Below are positions 25,687 through 36,270 of a stretch of DNA of 64,000 nucleotides, piece after piece (the stretch's first letter is position 1; every line of letters starts with the position of its first letter). The notes beneath the pieces are model-generated. The model did no database searches. It had not been told where the DNA came from and worked only from the letters and a program-made list of their open reading frames with translations. The stretch lies in assembly GCF_018847975.1 (NCBI RefSeq), contig NZ_CP072597.1, forward strand, positions 186,001 through 250,000, in the 5' to 3' direction. Made by a program: the position numbers and the translations under genes. Origin of the DNA: Lysobacter sp. K5869. Its GTDB lineage: Bacteria; Pseudomonadota; Gammaproteobacteria; Xanthomonadales; Xanthomonadaceae.

Positions 25687-25714
25687 TTGATTTTGGCCGG
25701 GAAAGGCGTATGTT
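25687..25714 (+). promoter_or_regulatory. Promoter of the DUF2061 gene
   Basis: TTGATT (25687-25692), a 16-bp spacer and TATGTT (25709-25714). The predicted start, near 25721, falls inside the Fur-box palindrome that follows. Confidence 0.5.
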
Positions 25715-25728
25715 GAGAATCATTCTCA
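25714..25728 (+). promoter_or_regulatory. Fur box
   Basis: TGAGAATCATTCTCA is a perfect 7-1-7 inverted repeat matching the TGATAATNATTATCA Fur consensus at 13 of the 14 arm-paired-type positions apart from A-to-G/T-to-C changes in each arm. It covers the predicted transcription start and ends 15 bp before the ATG at 25744, the classic arrangement for iron-dependent repression. Confidence 0.8.
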
Positions 25729-25743
25729 TTTGAACCCTCCCCC

Positions 25744-25962
25744 ATGGACAAGACCCTCAGCTTCGCCGGCGTCCACTTCACCGTCGCCTTCCTGGTCGGC
25801 TATTTGATGACCGGCAGCGTGTGGGTGGGCGGCGCGCTCGCCCTGGTCGAACCGGCCTGCAACACCGTCGCGTTCCATCTGCACGAGAAGGTGTGGAAGC
25901 GCATCGAACAGCGCCGCTCCGCGGCCGCCGCCGCGCGCGACAGCGGCACGTTGGCCACTTGA
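25744..25962 (+). CDS. DUF2061 family small membrane protein
   Basis: 72-aa protein with two predicted membrane helices and the DUF2061 pattern: VHFTVAFLVGYLMTG, GGALALVEPACNTVAFHLHE and KVW. The family has no established function. The Fur box over its promoter suggests induction under iron limitation, so a role in metal homeostasis or membrane adaptation is possible (inference). It is monocistronic, with a terminator at 26072-26109. Confidence 0.85.
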   Translation: MDKTLSFAGVHFTVAFLVGYLMTGSVWVGGALALVEPACNTVAFHLHEKVWKRIEQRRSAAAAARDSGTLAT

Positions 25963-26071
25963 TCGAAATCTTTGACGAACTGCGGAACCTTTCCGCGGCG
26001 CACCGGTCAGTATCTGCGAACGCCCGCCGCCACTCTCTCCTCGTCAATGGCAAAGCAGCGGCGGGCACCCC

Positions 26072-26109
26072 GAAGCCCCGGCACCCACCGCCGGGGCTTC
26101 GCCTTTTTT
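26072..26109 (+). terminator. Rho-independent terminator
   Basis: GAAGCCCCGGC (26072-26082) pairs perfectly with GCCGGGGCTTC (26090-26100) over a 7-nt loop; a TTTTTT run follows at 26104-26109. It lies 109 bp after the DUF2061 stop. Confidence 0.92.
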
Positions 26110-26254
26110 GTGACCCGGCTCACTCATCCGCCGATCCGGTTTTGCTGAATCGGTCGAGGCCTCCACGTTTCACGGTCGCTGAACCGCAGCGACGGCATGC
26201 ATGGAAGCGTCAGTACGCCTGCGTGCTGACTTCCCCCGCATACGGAGTGATCCC

Positions 26255-27064
26255 GTGACCAACGCACTTCTGCCATCGGCGCTGCTCGCCGCCGGCGTCG
26301 CGCTCTGCGCGTACGCCCTGCCCGCGCACGCCGAGGACGACCGCTTCACCATCCGCCTAGGCGCGATGTCGGTCGACACCAGCGGCGAATTCACCGCCGG
26401 CACCACCTTCCGCGGCAATCCCTACGAGTTCAGCCAGGACTTCGATTTCGGCAGCAAGGAAACCGTGCCGCGCCTGGAAGGCCTGTTCAAGTTCGGCGAC
26501 CGCCACCGCGTGCTGTTCAACTACTGGGGCTACGACAAGAGCAAGACCGCGCGCCTGACCCAGGACGTGTCCTTCGACGACACCACGATTCCCGCCGGCA
26601 GCTTCGCCCGCGCCAAGACCAAGTTCGAACTCGCCAGCGCGATGTACGACTACGCGGTGGTGGAAACCGACACGATCAGCTGGGGCCTGCAGATCGGCGT
26701 GGAGTACGCCAAGATCGAAGGCAAGCTGCGCGCGCAAGCGGGCGCGGCGAACTACAACGGCAGCCGCAGCGAGGACGGTTACGCGCCGGTGGTCGGCACG
26801 CGCCTGACGCTGTCGCCGAACGAGCATTGGCGCTTCGTCGTGCAGGGCCAATATCTCGACGCCGACTGGGGCGATTTCGGCGACTACAAGGGCGACATCA
26901 GCCGCGCCAACGCGCTGGCCGAATACCGCTTCACCCGCAACGTCGGCATGTTCGTCGGCTACGACTGGTTCAAGATCGACGCCAAGCGCAGCCGCGGCAA
27001 CGTCGATGTCGGCCTGGATCAGCGCTTCAAGGGGCCGATGGCGGGCGTGACGTTCTCGTTCTGA
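26255..27064 (+). CDS. Outer-membrane beta-barrel protein (porin-like)
   Basis: 269-aa precursor with a signal peptide ending AHA (residues 1-~23), then alternating amphipathic strands (WGLQIGVEYAKIEGKL, VGMFVGYDWFKIDAKR) ending in GVTFSF, whose terminal Phe is the BAM recognition signal. Probably an 8-10-strand barrel; the substrate is unknown. A GTG start at 26255 with GGAGTGA 5 bp upstream puts the signal peptide at the N-terminus, unlike the longer frame that begins at 26201. Confidence 0.82.
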   Translation: MTNALLPSALLAAGVALCAYALPAHAEDDRFTIRLGAMSVDTSGEFTAGTTFRGNPYEFSQDFDFGSKETVPRLEGLFKFGDRHRVLFNYWGYDKSKTARLTQDVSFDDTTIPAGSFARAKTKFELASAMYDYAVVETDTISWGLQIGVEYAKIEGKLRAQAGAANYNGSRSEDGYAPVVGTRLTLSPNEHWRFVVQGQYLDADWGDFGDYKGDISRANALAEYRFTRNVGMFVGYDWFKIDAKRSRGNVDVGLDQRFKGPMAGVTFSF

Positions 27065-27077
27065 CCGCATAACGAAA

Positions 27078-27148
27078 GAGCCTTCGAACCCGGTGCGTTC
27101 GCTTCGGATCCTTGCGACCCGAAGCGAATGCGCCGAACCCGAAGGCTC
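27078..27148. terminator. Long inverted repeat, probable bidirectional terminator
   Basis: A ~30-bp arm starting GAGCCTTCG at 27078 pairs with an arm ending CGAAGGCTC at about 27148, with a few mismatches in the middle and a ~10-nt loop. It fills the gap between the convergent porin and lpdA genes. No strong U-tract is present. Confidence 0.7.
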
Positions 27149-27159
27149 CGTCGCGGCGA

Positions 27160-28989
<1,830 letters not shown>

Positions 28990-29140
28990 GACGCGGCAAT
29001 CCTCTTGAAAAGCTTCGCTGGCGCGCGCGTGGGGCGCGCGCGGTGGGGGCGCACGGACGGGCCATGCGTGGCGTCCGCCGCGGCGGACGCCGGAAAAGCG
29101 CCGGTGCGCGCGGGCGTCGCCGCCGCGCGCGCCGGCTCGA

Positions 29141-29824
29141 TCAGGGCGCGGGCGCGGCTTGCAGTTGCTGTTCGAGTTCGTCCAGCGACTCGCCCAGCGC
29201 GCGCCAACGGCGCTCGCGCTTGTTGGCGCTGGCGCTGGCCGCTTCGGTCAGCAGCGTCGCCTGCTCCATCAGGGTTTCGCCGACGCCGCAGTCGGGGCGC
29301 GCGCCGCTCACGCGCAGGCCGTCGACCACGAACAGCACTTGTTCGGCGTCGCGGTACTCGGCCGGCTTGTCCGACGGCACCGCTTGTTCCAGCGCGCGCT
29401 TCCACGCCGCGATCAGGCGCTGGGCCAGCGCGGCGGGGATCGGCGCTTCCTCGCTCTCGACTTCTTGATCCACGCGCAGTTCCAGCGCGCCGCCGCCGCG
29501 CGAGCGGCTCCACACCTGCACGCGCTCGTTCGGCACGCCGTGGCGCAGGGTCCAGTCGGCGTCGCCGCCGGCGCCCGGGATCAGCAGCAGGCCGCTCTCG
29601 GTGCCGCGGGTCGGCAGCAGGGTCAGGCTCAGGCGCGGTTCGGCCTTGGCCGCGAGCAGTTGTTCCACGGCCGAGCCGTGGTTCTCCGTCGCCGGCGGCC
29701 AGCCGCGGCCGAGCGGGGCCGTGCAGCCGTCGGCGGCCTGCGCCAGCGGCGCGGCCAGGGCGAGGGCCAACGCGAGGCGGGCCAGGCGGCGGGAGGCGGA
29801 AACGTTGCGCGGGTGACGGCTCAT
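29141..29824 (-). CDS. Exported protein of unknown function between aceF and lpdA
   Basis: 227-aa protein with a clear signal peptide (residues ~13-30, ending AQA-ADG), three cysteines and a helical Glu/Gln/Arg-rich C-terminus. I do not recognise a family. Gaps of 100 bp to aceF and 151 bp to lpdA leave it in the middle of the PDH gene set on the same strand, so cotranscription is likely, although an exported protein has no evident role in that cytoplasmic complex. Confidence 0.75.
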   Translation of the reverse strand: MSRHPRNVSASRRLARLALALALAAPLAQAADGCTAPLGRGWPPATENHGSAVEQLLAAKAEPRLSLTLLPTRGTESGLLLIPGAGGDADWTLRHGVPNERVQVWSRSRGGGALELRVDQEVESEEAPIPAALAQRLIAAWKRALEQAVPSDKPAEYRDAEQVLFVVDGLRVSGARPDCGVGETLMEQATLLTEAASASANKRERRWRALGESLDELEQQLQAAPAP

Positions 29825-29924
29825 CGAAAAAGAAGGTTCCTGGTGGCGGACGGCGAAAGCGAACCGGGCGGCGGCCGCACGAAGCGGCGCGCCGGACGGC
29901 CGCGCGCGGCGGCCGCCCCGGCCG

Positions 29925-31328
29925 TTACAGCAGCGAGCGGCGCATATCGGCGAGCAACTGCGCCAGATACGCGGTGAAGCGCGCCGCGGCGGCGCCGTCG
30001 ATGACGCGGTGGTCGTAGGACAGCGACAGCGGCAGGATCAGGCGCGGCGCGAACTGCTTGCCGTCCCACACCGGCTGGGTCGCCGACTTGGACACGCCCA
30101 GGATCGCCACTTCCGGCGCGTTGACGATCGGAGTGAACGCGGTGCCGCCGATGCCGCCGAGCGAGCTGATCGAGAAGCAGCCGCCGCTCATGTCGGCCGG
30201 GCCGAGCTTGCCTTCGCGCGCCTTGGCCGCGAGTTCGCCGGTTTCGCGGGCGATCTGCAGCACGCCCTTCTTGTCCACGTCGCGCACCACCGGCACCACC
30301 AGCCCGTTCGGGGTGTCGGCGGCGAAGCCGATGTGGAAGTACTTCTTGAGGGTCAGGTTTTCGCCGCTCGCATCGAGCGAGGCGTTGAAGGTCGGGAACT
30401 TCTGCAGCGCATTGACCGAGGCCTTCATCAGGAAGGCGAGCATGGTCAGCTTGATGCCGGCCTTCTCGTTTTCCTTGTTGAGCGCCACACGCAGCGCTTC
30501 CAGGTCGGTGATGTCGGCATCGTCGTGCTGAGTGACGTGCGGGATCATCGCCCAGTTGCGCGCGAGGTTGGCGCCGGAGAGCTTCTGGATGCGGGTCAGC
30601 GGCTTGGTTTCGATCTCGCCGAACTTGCTGAAATCGACCTTCGGCCACGGCAGCAGGTTGAGGCCGCCGCCGAGCGCGGGCGCGGCGCCCGCCGCGGCCG
30701 GCGCGCCGCCGCCCTGCATGACGCCCTTGACGAAGGACTGCACGTCTTCCTTGCTGATCCGGCCCCCGCGCGAACTGCCGGTCACGCGCATCAGGTCGAC
30801 GCCGAGCTCGCGCGCGAACAGGCGCACCGCCGGGCTGGCGTAGGGCACCTTGTCGGGCATCAGCTCTTCGGCGGTGAAGGCCACCGGCGGGGTGCGCGGC
30901 GGCAGCGCCTCGGGGTCGGTGCCGGCGGTGGCGCCGGGCAGCGCGGCCGGGGCTTCGGACTTGGGCGCTTCGGCCTTCGCGGCCGGGGCGGGTTCGCTCT
31001 TGGCGGGGGCCGGGGCTTCGGCCTTGGCGGGGGCGGCCGGTTTGGCGGGCTCTTGGGCCGGCGCGGGCGCCTGCTTTGCTTCCCCTTCGGTTGGTTCGAT
31101 CAACGCGACCACGCTGCCTTCCGCCAGCTCGTCGCCGATCTTGACCTTGAGTTCGCGCACGATGCCGGCGAACGGCGCCGGCACTTCCATCGTGGCTTTA
31201 TCCGACTCCAGCGTGACCAGGCCCTGGTCCTGAGCGACCGTGTCGCCGACCGCGACCAACAGTTCGATGACGGGCACGCCGTCGTAGTCGCCGATGTCGG
31301 GGACGCGTGCTTCCTTCAGATCAGCCAT
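29925..31328 (-). CDS. aceF: Pyruvate dehydrogenase E2, dihydrolipoyllysine acetyltransferase
   Basis: 467-aa core subunit of the PDH complex, making acetyl-CoA. It has one lipoyl domain (residues 1-~78, ESDKATMEV), an Ala/Pro/Glu linker to ~165, a peripheral subunit-binding domain (ASPAVRLFARELGVDL, GRISKEDV), and the catalytic domain ending with the active-site YDHRVIDGAAAARF. Only one lipoyl domain is present, against three in E. coli. The start at 31328 (MADLKEARVPDIG) matches the domain edge better than the ATG at 31346. The E1 gene aceE is not in the window. Confidence 0.95.
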   Translation of the reverse strand: MADLKEARVPDIGDYDGVPVIELLVAVGDTVAQDQGLVTLESDKATMEVPAPFAGIVRELKVKIGDELAEGSVVALIEPTEGEAKQAPAPAQEPAKPAAPAKAEAPAPAKSEPAPAAKAEAPKSEAPAALPGATAGTDPEALPPRTPPVAFTAEELMPDKVPYASPAVRLFARELGVDLMRVTGSSRGGRISKEDVQSFVKGVMQGGGAPAAAGAAPALGGGLNLLPWPKVDFSKFGEIETKPLTRIQKLSGANLARNWAMIPHVTQHDDADITDLEALRVALNKENEKAGIKLTMLAFLMKASVNALQKFPTFNASLDASGENLTLKKYFHIGFAADTPNGLVVPVVRDVDKKGVLQIARETGELAAKAREGKLGPADMSGGCFSISSLGGIGGTAFTPIVNAPEVAILGVSKSATQPVWDGKQFAPRLILPLSLSYDHRVIDGAAAARFTAYLAQLLADMRRSLL

Positions 31329-31498
31329 GTTCGTGGGGCTCCGCAAATGCGCGAAAACCCTATTGTGTCTTGTGCGGGCGGTGGCGCCAACCGCGTTACG
31401 CCCGCTGCAGTACTAAAGGCCTAAGCGGCACAGCCGCTGCGCCGCCGGCGTTTGCGTACGCCCCAGTACTGAGGGCGGCCGCCACGCCTGGCGCGGGC

Positions 31499-32278
31499 TC
31501 AGCGCTTGTCGCCCGGTTTGTCGTCCTTGGGCTTGAGCTCGACCTTGAGCAGATCCAGCGAGCGCCCGTCGAAACGGTAGGACAGTGCGTTCTCCAGCCC
31601 GTCGAGTTCGAGCATGCGCTGGCACAGGCGCTCGCCGCGGCGTTCCAGGACGTTGGCGCGCGGCTGCACCGCGGCTTCGATCTGGGTGTCGATATTCTCC
31701 AGCCGCTCGAAGCGCTGGGTGTCGCCGCTGAGCGCGGCGCTGACCGCGCCGCCGACCAGATCGCCGATCACCAGCGGGACCGCCTCGCCGATCGCCTTGC
31801 CGATGCCGTCGCCGAGCAGCTTGCCGCTGAAGCGGGTCGGGCCGATGGCGTCGCGCAGGCTGGCGTCGAGTTGCTTGCGCGCCTGCTCGACCTTGGCCTG
31901 GGTGCGGTCGGGATGATTGCCGAGCTTGGCCGCGACTTCGCCGAGCGCGACCAGGGCGATGTCGGCGGCCTCGCGCGCGATGGCCTGGGCCTCGGGCATG
32001 GCCGCGCGCGCGCCGCGTTCGAACTCGGCCAGCCGGCGCGAGTCCTGCGCGCTGAGCTCGACCCAGCGGTCGTCGACGAACATCCGCCCCTGGCGCATGA
32101 CGATGGCCTTGGGCTCGCCGTCCTGGCGGGTCAGGATCAGGCTGCGCTGGTTGAGGGTGAGCTGGTACGGGCTGTCGATCTCGCAGCGGCCGTCGATCTT
32201 GACCTCGGCGAAGGCGGCGCCGCAGGCCAGCGTCGTTGCGGCCGCAGCGGCGAGTCGGAAAAGCGGGCGGGACGGCAT
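31499..32278 (-). CDS. DUF2884 (YggN) family exported protein
   Basis: 259-aa protein with a signal peptide (residues 1-~24, ending AFA) and the DUF2884 pattern: cysteine-bearing start (DGRCEI), a long helical middle rich in Ala/Glu/Gln, and a second cysteine in ERLCQRMLELDGLE. Family members are periplasmic and of unknown function. It has its own promoter region, facing the 660-bp gap upstream. Confidence 0.8.
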   Translation of the reverse strand: MPSRPLFRLAAAAATTLACGAAFAEVKIDGRCEIDSPYQLTLNQRSLILTRQDGEPKAIVMRQGRMFVDDRWVELSAQDSRRLAEFERGARAAMPEAQAIAREAADIALVALGEVAAKLGNHPDRTQAKVEQARKQLDASLRDAIGPTRFSGKLLGDGIGKAIGEAVPLVIGDLVGGAVSAALSGDTQRFERLENIDTQIEAAVQPRANVLERRGERLCQRMLELDGLENALSYRFDGRSLDLLKVELKPKDDKPGDKR

Positions 32279-32938
32279 CGTCGTGTCCTCGACGGTGGAA
32301 TGGGCGCAGCTTGCCGTTCGCGTCGCGGCGGCGGCACGTGCCTTTCGATGGCATGACCTTCGTCATGGCGATTGGACGTGCCGATTCTGGCGCTTGCCGC
32401 GCGCTTACGCCTTGCAAGGTTCGTGTCGGTCGCGTGCGCGCGGCGATGCGGATGCACGCGGCGACGCTGGTGCCTTCGCGCGCGGACGCGCCTTTTCGCA
32501 GGTGCGCGGAACGCCGAAAACGGCTCGTTTTCGTTCCGTTCAAGAAATCGGCGCGGACTCGCGCCAACGCGCGCGCGCAGTCGCGCGCTTCGCGCCGGTG
32601 CGCGCGCAAGCCGGCGCGCGCATCGTTCATGTTGCGGCCATTCGTCTCTGGAGCCGCATTTTCCAGGGTTTTCCTCGCCGACAGCGGCTTCAGCGAAGTA
32701 TCGACGCGATAGCCGCGATGCATTCGAACGCACTCGATGCGCAAGGTTTTTCGCCAGTCCCCATCCGTTCATTTCATTCATTTTTGCCTTGAAAACAGGC
32801 CTCTAACACGCTTCTCGCGTGAAAAGTTCCTTCACGCGCGTTCGCGCGGCAAGTTCGGTTCATGCATGCGTTGCTAACTTGCGCCCCGCCTCCCCCAAGG
32901 CATTACGCAACACACACAACAACACAGGAGTCCACTCC
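32279..32938. other. 660-bp intergenic region upstream of ompW
   Basis: No supported gene: the frames found are Arg-rich and lack start signals or family motifs. Base composition drops in GC towards the right end. The inverted repeat CGCGTGAA-N7-TTCACGCG (32816-32838) lies about 100 bp before the ompW ATG and could be an operator. Cytosine-rich tracts and ACACACAACAACACAGGAG directly before the ATG supply the Shine-Dalgarno. Confidence 0.45.
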
Positions 32939-33571
32939 ATGATCCGCTTCCGTCATTTGACCCTTGCCATGCTCGGCGCCCTGGCCTTCGCCCCGGCCGC
33001 GTTCGCTCAGGATGCGTCCACCGACAGCGCGAGCGGCAAGCGCTTCGCCATCGTCGGCGGCTACGCCCTGACCCAGCCGACCAAGAATCCGCAGATCGCC
33101 GGCACCCGCACCAACCTGGACGGCGACGGCGCTCCGACCCTCAGCGCCAGCTACTTCATCAACGACAACTTCGCCGTCGAGTTGTGGGGTTCGGCCGACA
33201 AGTTCGGCCACCGCATCAACTCCAGCGCCGGCAAACTCGGCAGCGTCGATTCGCAGCCGGTCGCGCTGAGCGGCCAGTACCACTTCCGCGGCGCCGACAG
33301 CATCGTGCGTCCGTTCGTGGGCCTGGGCTACTACCAGGCCAACTACACCGGCGAGAAGCTCGAGAACGGCCAGCGCCTGGGCGTGGACAACGCCAAGGGC
33401 GGCATCGCCACCGCCGGCGTCGACCTCAACATCAACCCGACCTGGTTCGCCCGCGCCGACGTGCGCTACATGCAGGGCAGCAAGTCGGACGTGAAGCTCA
33501 ACGGCCTGAAGGTCGGCGAGGCCGAACTGAACCCGGTCACCGTCGGCGTCGGCATCGGCGCGCGCTTCTAA
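32939..33571 (+). CDS. ompW: OmpW family outer-membrane protein
   Basis: 210-aa precursor of the eight-stranded OmpW barrel, linked in other bacteria to passage of small hydrophobic compounds and to stress responses. Signal peptide at residues 1-24 (ending AFAQ); a typical ATLSASYFINDNFAVEL-like strand, PFVGLGYYQANY, and a C-terminal VGIGARF ending in Phe. The ATG at 32939 has CAGGAG 8 bp upstream; the longer frame from 32819 lacks a signal peptide in the right place. A terminator follows. Confidence 0.88.
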   Translation: MIRFRHLTLAMLGALAFAPAAFAQDASTDSASGKRFAIVGGYALTQPTKNPQIAGTRTNLDGDGAPTLSASYFINDNFAVELWGSADKFGHRINSSAGKLGSVDSQPVALSGQYHFRGADSIVRPFVGLGYYQANYTGEKLENGQRLGVDNAKGGIATAGVDLNINPTWFARADVRYMQGSKSDVKLNGLKVGEAELNPVTVGVGIGARF

Positions 33572-33618
33572 GCGAGCACCACCTAAGCGGGCACGCTCCG
33601 AGCGAGCCGCGCTACCGC

Positions 33619-33743
33619 GCAGTGGCAGTACGCAGCAAGCAGTGGCAGTACCGCAAGACAGCAAGCGATGCACCGCAACACCGTTGTGATCGAAGGCAGT
33701 CGCAGTACGCAGTACCGATGTAGCAGTACGCAGTCGCAGTACC
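33619..33743. repeat. Cluster of six GCAGTAC units
   Basis: Between ompW and its terminator GCAGTAC occurs six times, followed alternately by GC and CG (GCAGTACGC then GCAGTACCG), so three composite units of shrinking length can be read. Partial units (GCAGTGG, GCAGTCG) are interspersed. The repeats are short and irregular, and no gene lies here. Confidence 0.7.
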
Positions 33744-33777
33744 GAACGGGCTCCCTCGCGGGAGCCCGTTCTTTTTT
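33744..33777 (+). terminator. Rho-independent terminator of ompW
   Basis: GAACGGGCTCCC pairs with GGGAGCCCGTTC over a TCGC loop and is followed by TTTTTT at 33772-33777. It is 170 bp after the ompW stop and also faces the convergent VOC gene. Confidence 0.95.
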
Positions 33778-33795
33778 GCCCGCGGGAAACGCACC

Positions 33796-34596
33796 TCAGG
33801 CCGGCGCGTCGCCGACGAACTGGATGACGTAGAACGCCGCGCCGCGCGGATCGGCCAGCCGGGCGATGCGCACGCCGCTGTTGGCTTGGAACGGCGCCGA
33901 TTCCAGACGCCCACCGAGGTCCAACGCGCGCTGCACGCAAGCGTCCACGTCCTGCACCTGCAGATAGATCGACCAATGCGGCGGCCGGTCGCGCCACTCC
34001 GGCCGCATCTGCAGCAGGCCGCCGAGCATGCGCTGTTCGTCGGCGAACACGCGGTAGCCGTCCGGCGCGCTGGGATGGCCGCGCATGCGCCAGCCGAACA
34101 GTTGCTGGTAATAGCGTTCGGCGCGGTCGATGTCGCCGGTGGCCAGTTCCGCCCAGCACACCGCGTTGTCCACGCCCAGCGCGTCGGCGCCGGGGTGGGC
34201 GCGCTGCTGCGCGAGCGAGAACACCACGCCTTCCGGGTCGGCGCACACCGCCATGCGCACGTGTTCCATCAGTTCGAACGGCGCGGCGATCATGCGTCCG
34301 CCCAGCGCGACCGCGCGCGCGACCGCCTTGTCGCAATCGGCGGTGCGGAAGTACACGCCCCAGTGCGGCGCGCCGATCCCGTCGACGCCGACGACCGCGC
34401 CGGGCACCAAGGTGTAGGTGCCGGCCACGTCGCGGCCGTCGAGCTGGAAGATGGTGTAGAGGCTGCCGTCGGGCATCGGCGTGCGCTCCAGCGTCCAGCC
34501 GAACAGCGCGCCATAGAACGCCTCGATCGCCGGCTGGTCGTCGGTGGCCAGCTCGAACCAGCACGGAGCCCCCGGAGCGTGGACGAGCGCGGTCAT
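33796..34596 (-). CDS. VOC family protein with two glyoxalase-like domains
   Basis: 266-aa protein of two tandem vicinal-oxygen-chelate modules: residues ~9-125 (PCWFELATDDQPAIEAFYGA) and ~140-262 (VCWAELATGDIDRAERYYQQ). The repeated WxELATxD pattern indicates internal duplication. Such two-domain proteins include hydroxylase-like and antibiotic-binding members; the metal ligands and substrate cannot be fixed here. It converges on ompW. Confidence 0.85.
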   Translation of the reverse strand: MTALVHAPGAPCWFELATDDQPAIEAFYGALFGWTLERTPMPDGSLYTIFQLDGRDVAGTYTLVPGAVVGVDGIGAPHWGVYFRTADCDKAVARAVALGGRMIAAPFELMEHVRMAVCADPEGVVFSLAQQRAHPGADALGVDNAVCWAELATGDIDRAERYYQQLFGWRMRGHPSAPDGYRVFADEQRMLGGLLQMRPEWRDRPPHWSIYLQVQDVDACVQRALDLGGRLESAPFQANSGVRIARLADPRGAAFYVIQFVGDAPA

Positions 34597-34707
34597 GGCT
34601 GACTTCCCCCCGGCTACTGCACAGTCGTTACTGCCAACTTCGTCACGACAGTACGCCCGGGAGCCGCGTCCGTCATTGCGCGCTGCGGCGAGAAAACGGC
34701 GTACCCG

Positions 34708-35592
34708 CTAAGGATGTTCAGCTTCGACGTGGACCCGTTCGCGGCGCAGCAGGTACAGGCCGCTGGCGACGATGATCGCCGCGCCCGCCCAGGTCACCCG
34801 GTCGGGCAGCACGCCCCACAGGGTCAGGTCGAGGATCACGCCCCAAATCAGCGCGGTGTATTCCAGCGGCGCGATCAGCGAGGCCTCGCCGAGGCGGAAG
34901 GCCTCGGTGACCGCGTACTGGCCGAGCGAGCCGGCCACGCCCAGGCCAAGGATCAGCCACAGGTGTTCGCCGCGCACCGCCACCCAGCCCGGCCACGCCA
35001 GCGCGCCGGCGCCGAGGGTCATCAGCACCATCAGCCAGACCATCATCGCCTGGGTGCTGTCGGTGCGCGCCAGCACCCGCACGGTGATCGCGGTAACCGC
35101 GTAGCCCAGCGCCGCGGCCAGCACCGCCAGCGCGGCCAGGCTGAGCATGCCCTCGCCGGTCGGCCGCAGCAGCACCAGCACGCCGAGCAGGCCGATGCCG
35201 ATCGCGACCCAGCGCCGCGGCCCGACCTGTTCGCCGAGCAACGGGCCCGACAGCGCGGTGATCAGCAGCGGCGCGATGAAGAACACCGAGTACGTCGTCG
35301 ACAGCGGCAGCCGATTCACGCCGTAGACGAAGCTCGCCATCATCCCGATGCCGAGCGCGCCACGCAGCACGTGTAGCGGCCAGCGCACGCGCAGCAGGCT
35401 GCGCGCGCCGCCGCTGGCGATGGCCCAGGTCAGCACGAACGGCAGCGAGGACGCGCCGCGCAAGGTCGCGACCTGGAACGGCGGGTAGTGTTCGGACAGC
35501 AGCTTCAGCAGCGCGTCCATCAGCGAGAACATCAGCACCGCGGCGAGCATGGTAAAGATCGCGCGGCGCGCGTGCGGGTGCGCGGCGGTCAC
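34708..35592 (-). CDS. DMT superfamily transporter (EamA type)
   Basis: 294-aa inner-membrane protein with ten hydrophobic helices in two EamA repeats (FSLMDALLKLLSEHYPPFQV in the first; LGVAGSLGQYAVTEAFRLGE and IWGVILDLTLWGVLP in the second). Such carriers export metabolites or amino acids; the substrate is unknown. The start is GTG at 35592. Confidence 0.88.
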   Translation of the reverse strand: MTAAHPHARRAIFTMLAAVLMFSLMDALLKLLSEHYPPFQVATLRGASSLPFVLTWAIASGGARSLLRVRWPLHVLRGALGIGMMASFVYGVNRLPLSTTYSVFFIAPLLITALSGPLLGEQVGPRRWVAIGIGLLGVLVLLRPTGEGMLSLAALAVLAAALGYAVTAITVRVLARTDSTQAMMVWLMVLMTLGAGALAWPGWVAVRGEHLWLILGLGVAGSLGQYAVTEAFRLGEASLIAPLEYTALIWGVILDLTLWGVLPDRVTWAGAAIIVASGLYLLRRERVHVEAEHP

Positions 35593-35706
35593 GGCGCCGC
35601 CCCGGCGCGGGCGGCGGTGGAGCGCAAGAACGACGGAATCATGGCGGCGACGACGGGAAGGTCCCGCATCATGACGCGGCCGCCGCGGGCCGTCACCCGG
35701 CTGCTG

Positions 35707-36270
35707 TCAGCGCCTGTCACCCGTGTTCGCGGCGGCTTCGCGCAGGCGCAGATGGCGGCGCAGACGCCGGCGCACGCCGAGGGTGTAGAGCACGTAATAC
35801 CCCAGCAGCACGCCGCCGACCGCGAACAAACCGCCCTGGCGCGGCAGCCAACTGTCGGGCGCTTGCGCGCTCCAGGCGTGCAGGCCTTGCCACAGGCCGT
35901 AGCCCAGGCGCGCGGCGATCAATGCGGTCAGGCCCAGCGCGAGCCAACGGTTCGGCGTGTAGTACAAGCCCTTGGGCAGATCCTCGAAGCGGGTCAGCGC
36001 GAGGCCGAACGCGCCGAGCAGCAAGCCCGCGCACAGCCCGGCGCCGGCGTACAGCGGCGCGTCGGCGACCCAGTGGCCGCTGACCCAGGCACCGAGGAAG
36101 AACAGCGACAGCGAGAGCAGCGACAGCGCCGCGCCCAGGCCCACCGCCCAGCCCAGCGCGCGGCGGCGCGCCTTGCCGTAGCGGTAGCGCTGGATCAGGC
36201 CGACCGGGATCAGCAAGGCCCACAGCAGGGCCAGGGCCACGAGCGCGAGCGGGATCAGAAGGAGGGGCAT
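35707..36270 (-). CDS. Inner-membrane protein of unknown function
   Basis: 187-aa protein with about five hydrophobic helices and a basic loop after helix 1 (QRYRYGKARRR). A resemblance to DUF1453/CcdC-like membrane proteins is possible (helix layout, TPNRWLALGLTAL), but I cannot confirm the family. A GGAGGGG Shine-Dalgarno precedes the ATG. It is 114 bp upstream of the DMT gene on the same strand and may be transcribed with it. Confidence 0.7.
   Translation of the reverse strand: MPLLLIPLALVALALLWALLIPVGLIQRYRYGKARRRALGWAVGLGAALSLLSLSLFFLGAWVSGHWVADAPLYAGAGLCAGLLLGAFGLALTRFEDLPKGLYYTPNRWLALGLTALIAARLGYGLWQGLHAWSAQAPDSWLPRQGGLFAVGGVLLGYYVLYTLGVRRRLRRHLRLREAAANTGDRR

Noticed and set aside
33619..33743. 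CRISPR array at the GCAGTAC cluster
   Set aside because: Units are only 7-9 bp, spacing is irregular and there are no cas genes.
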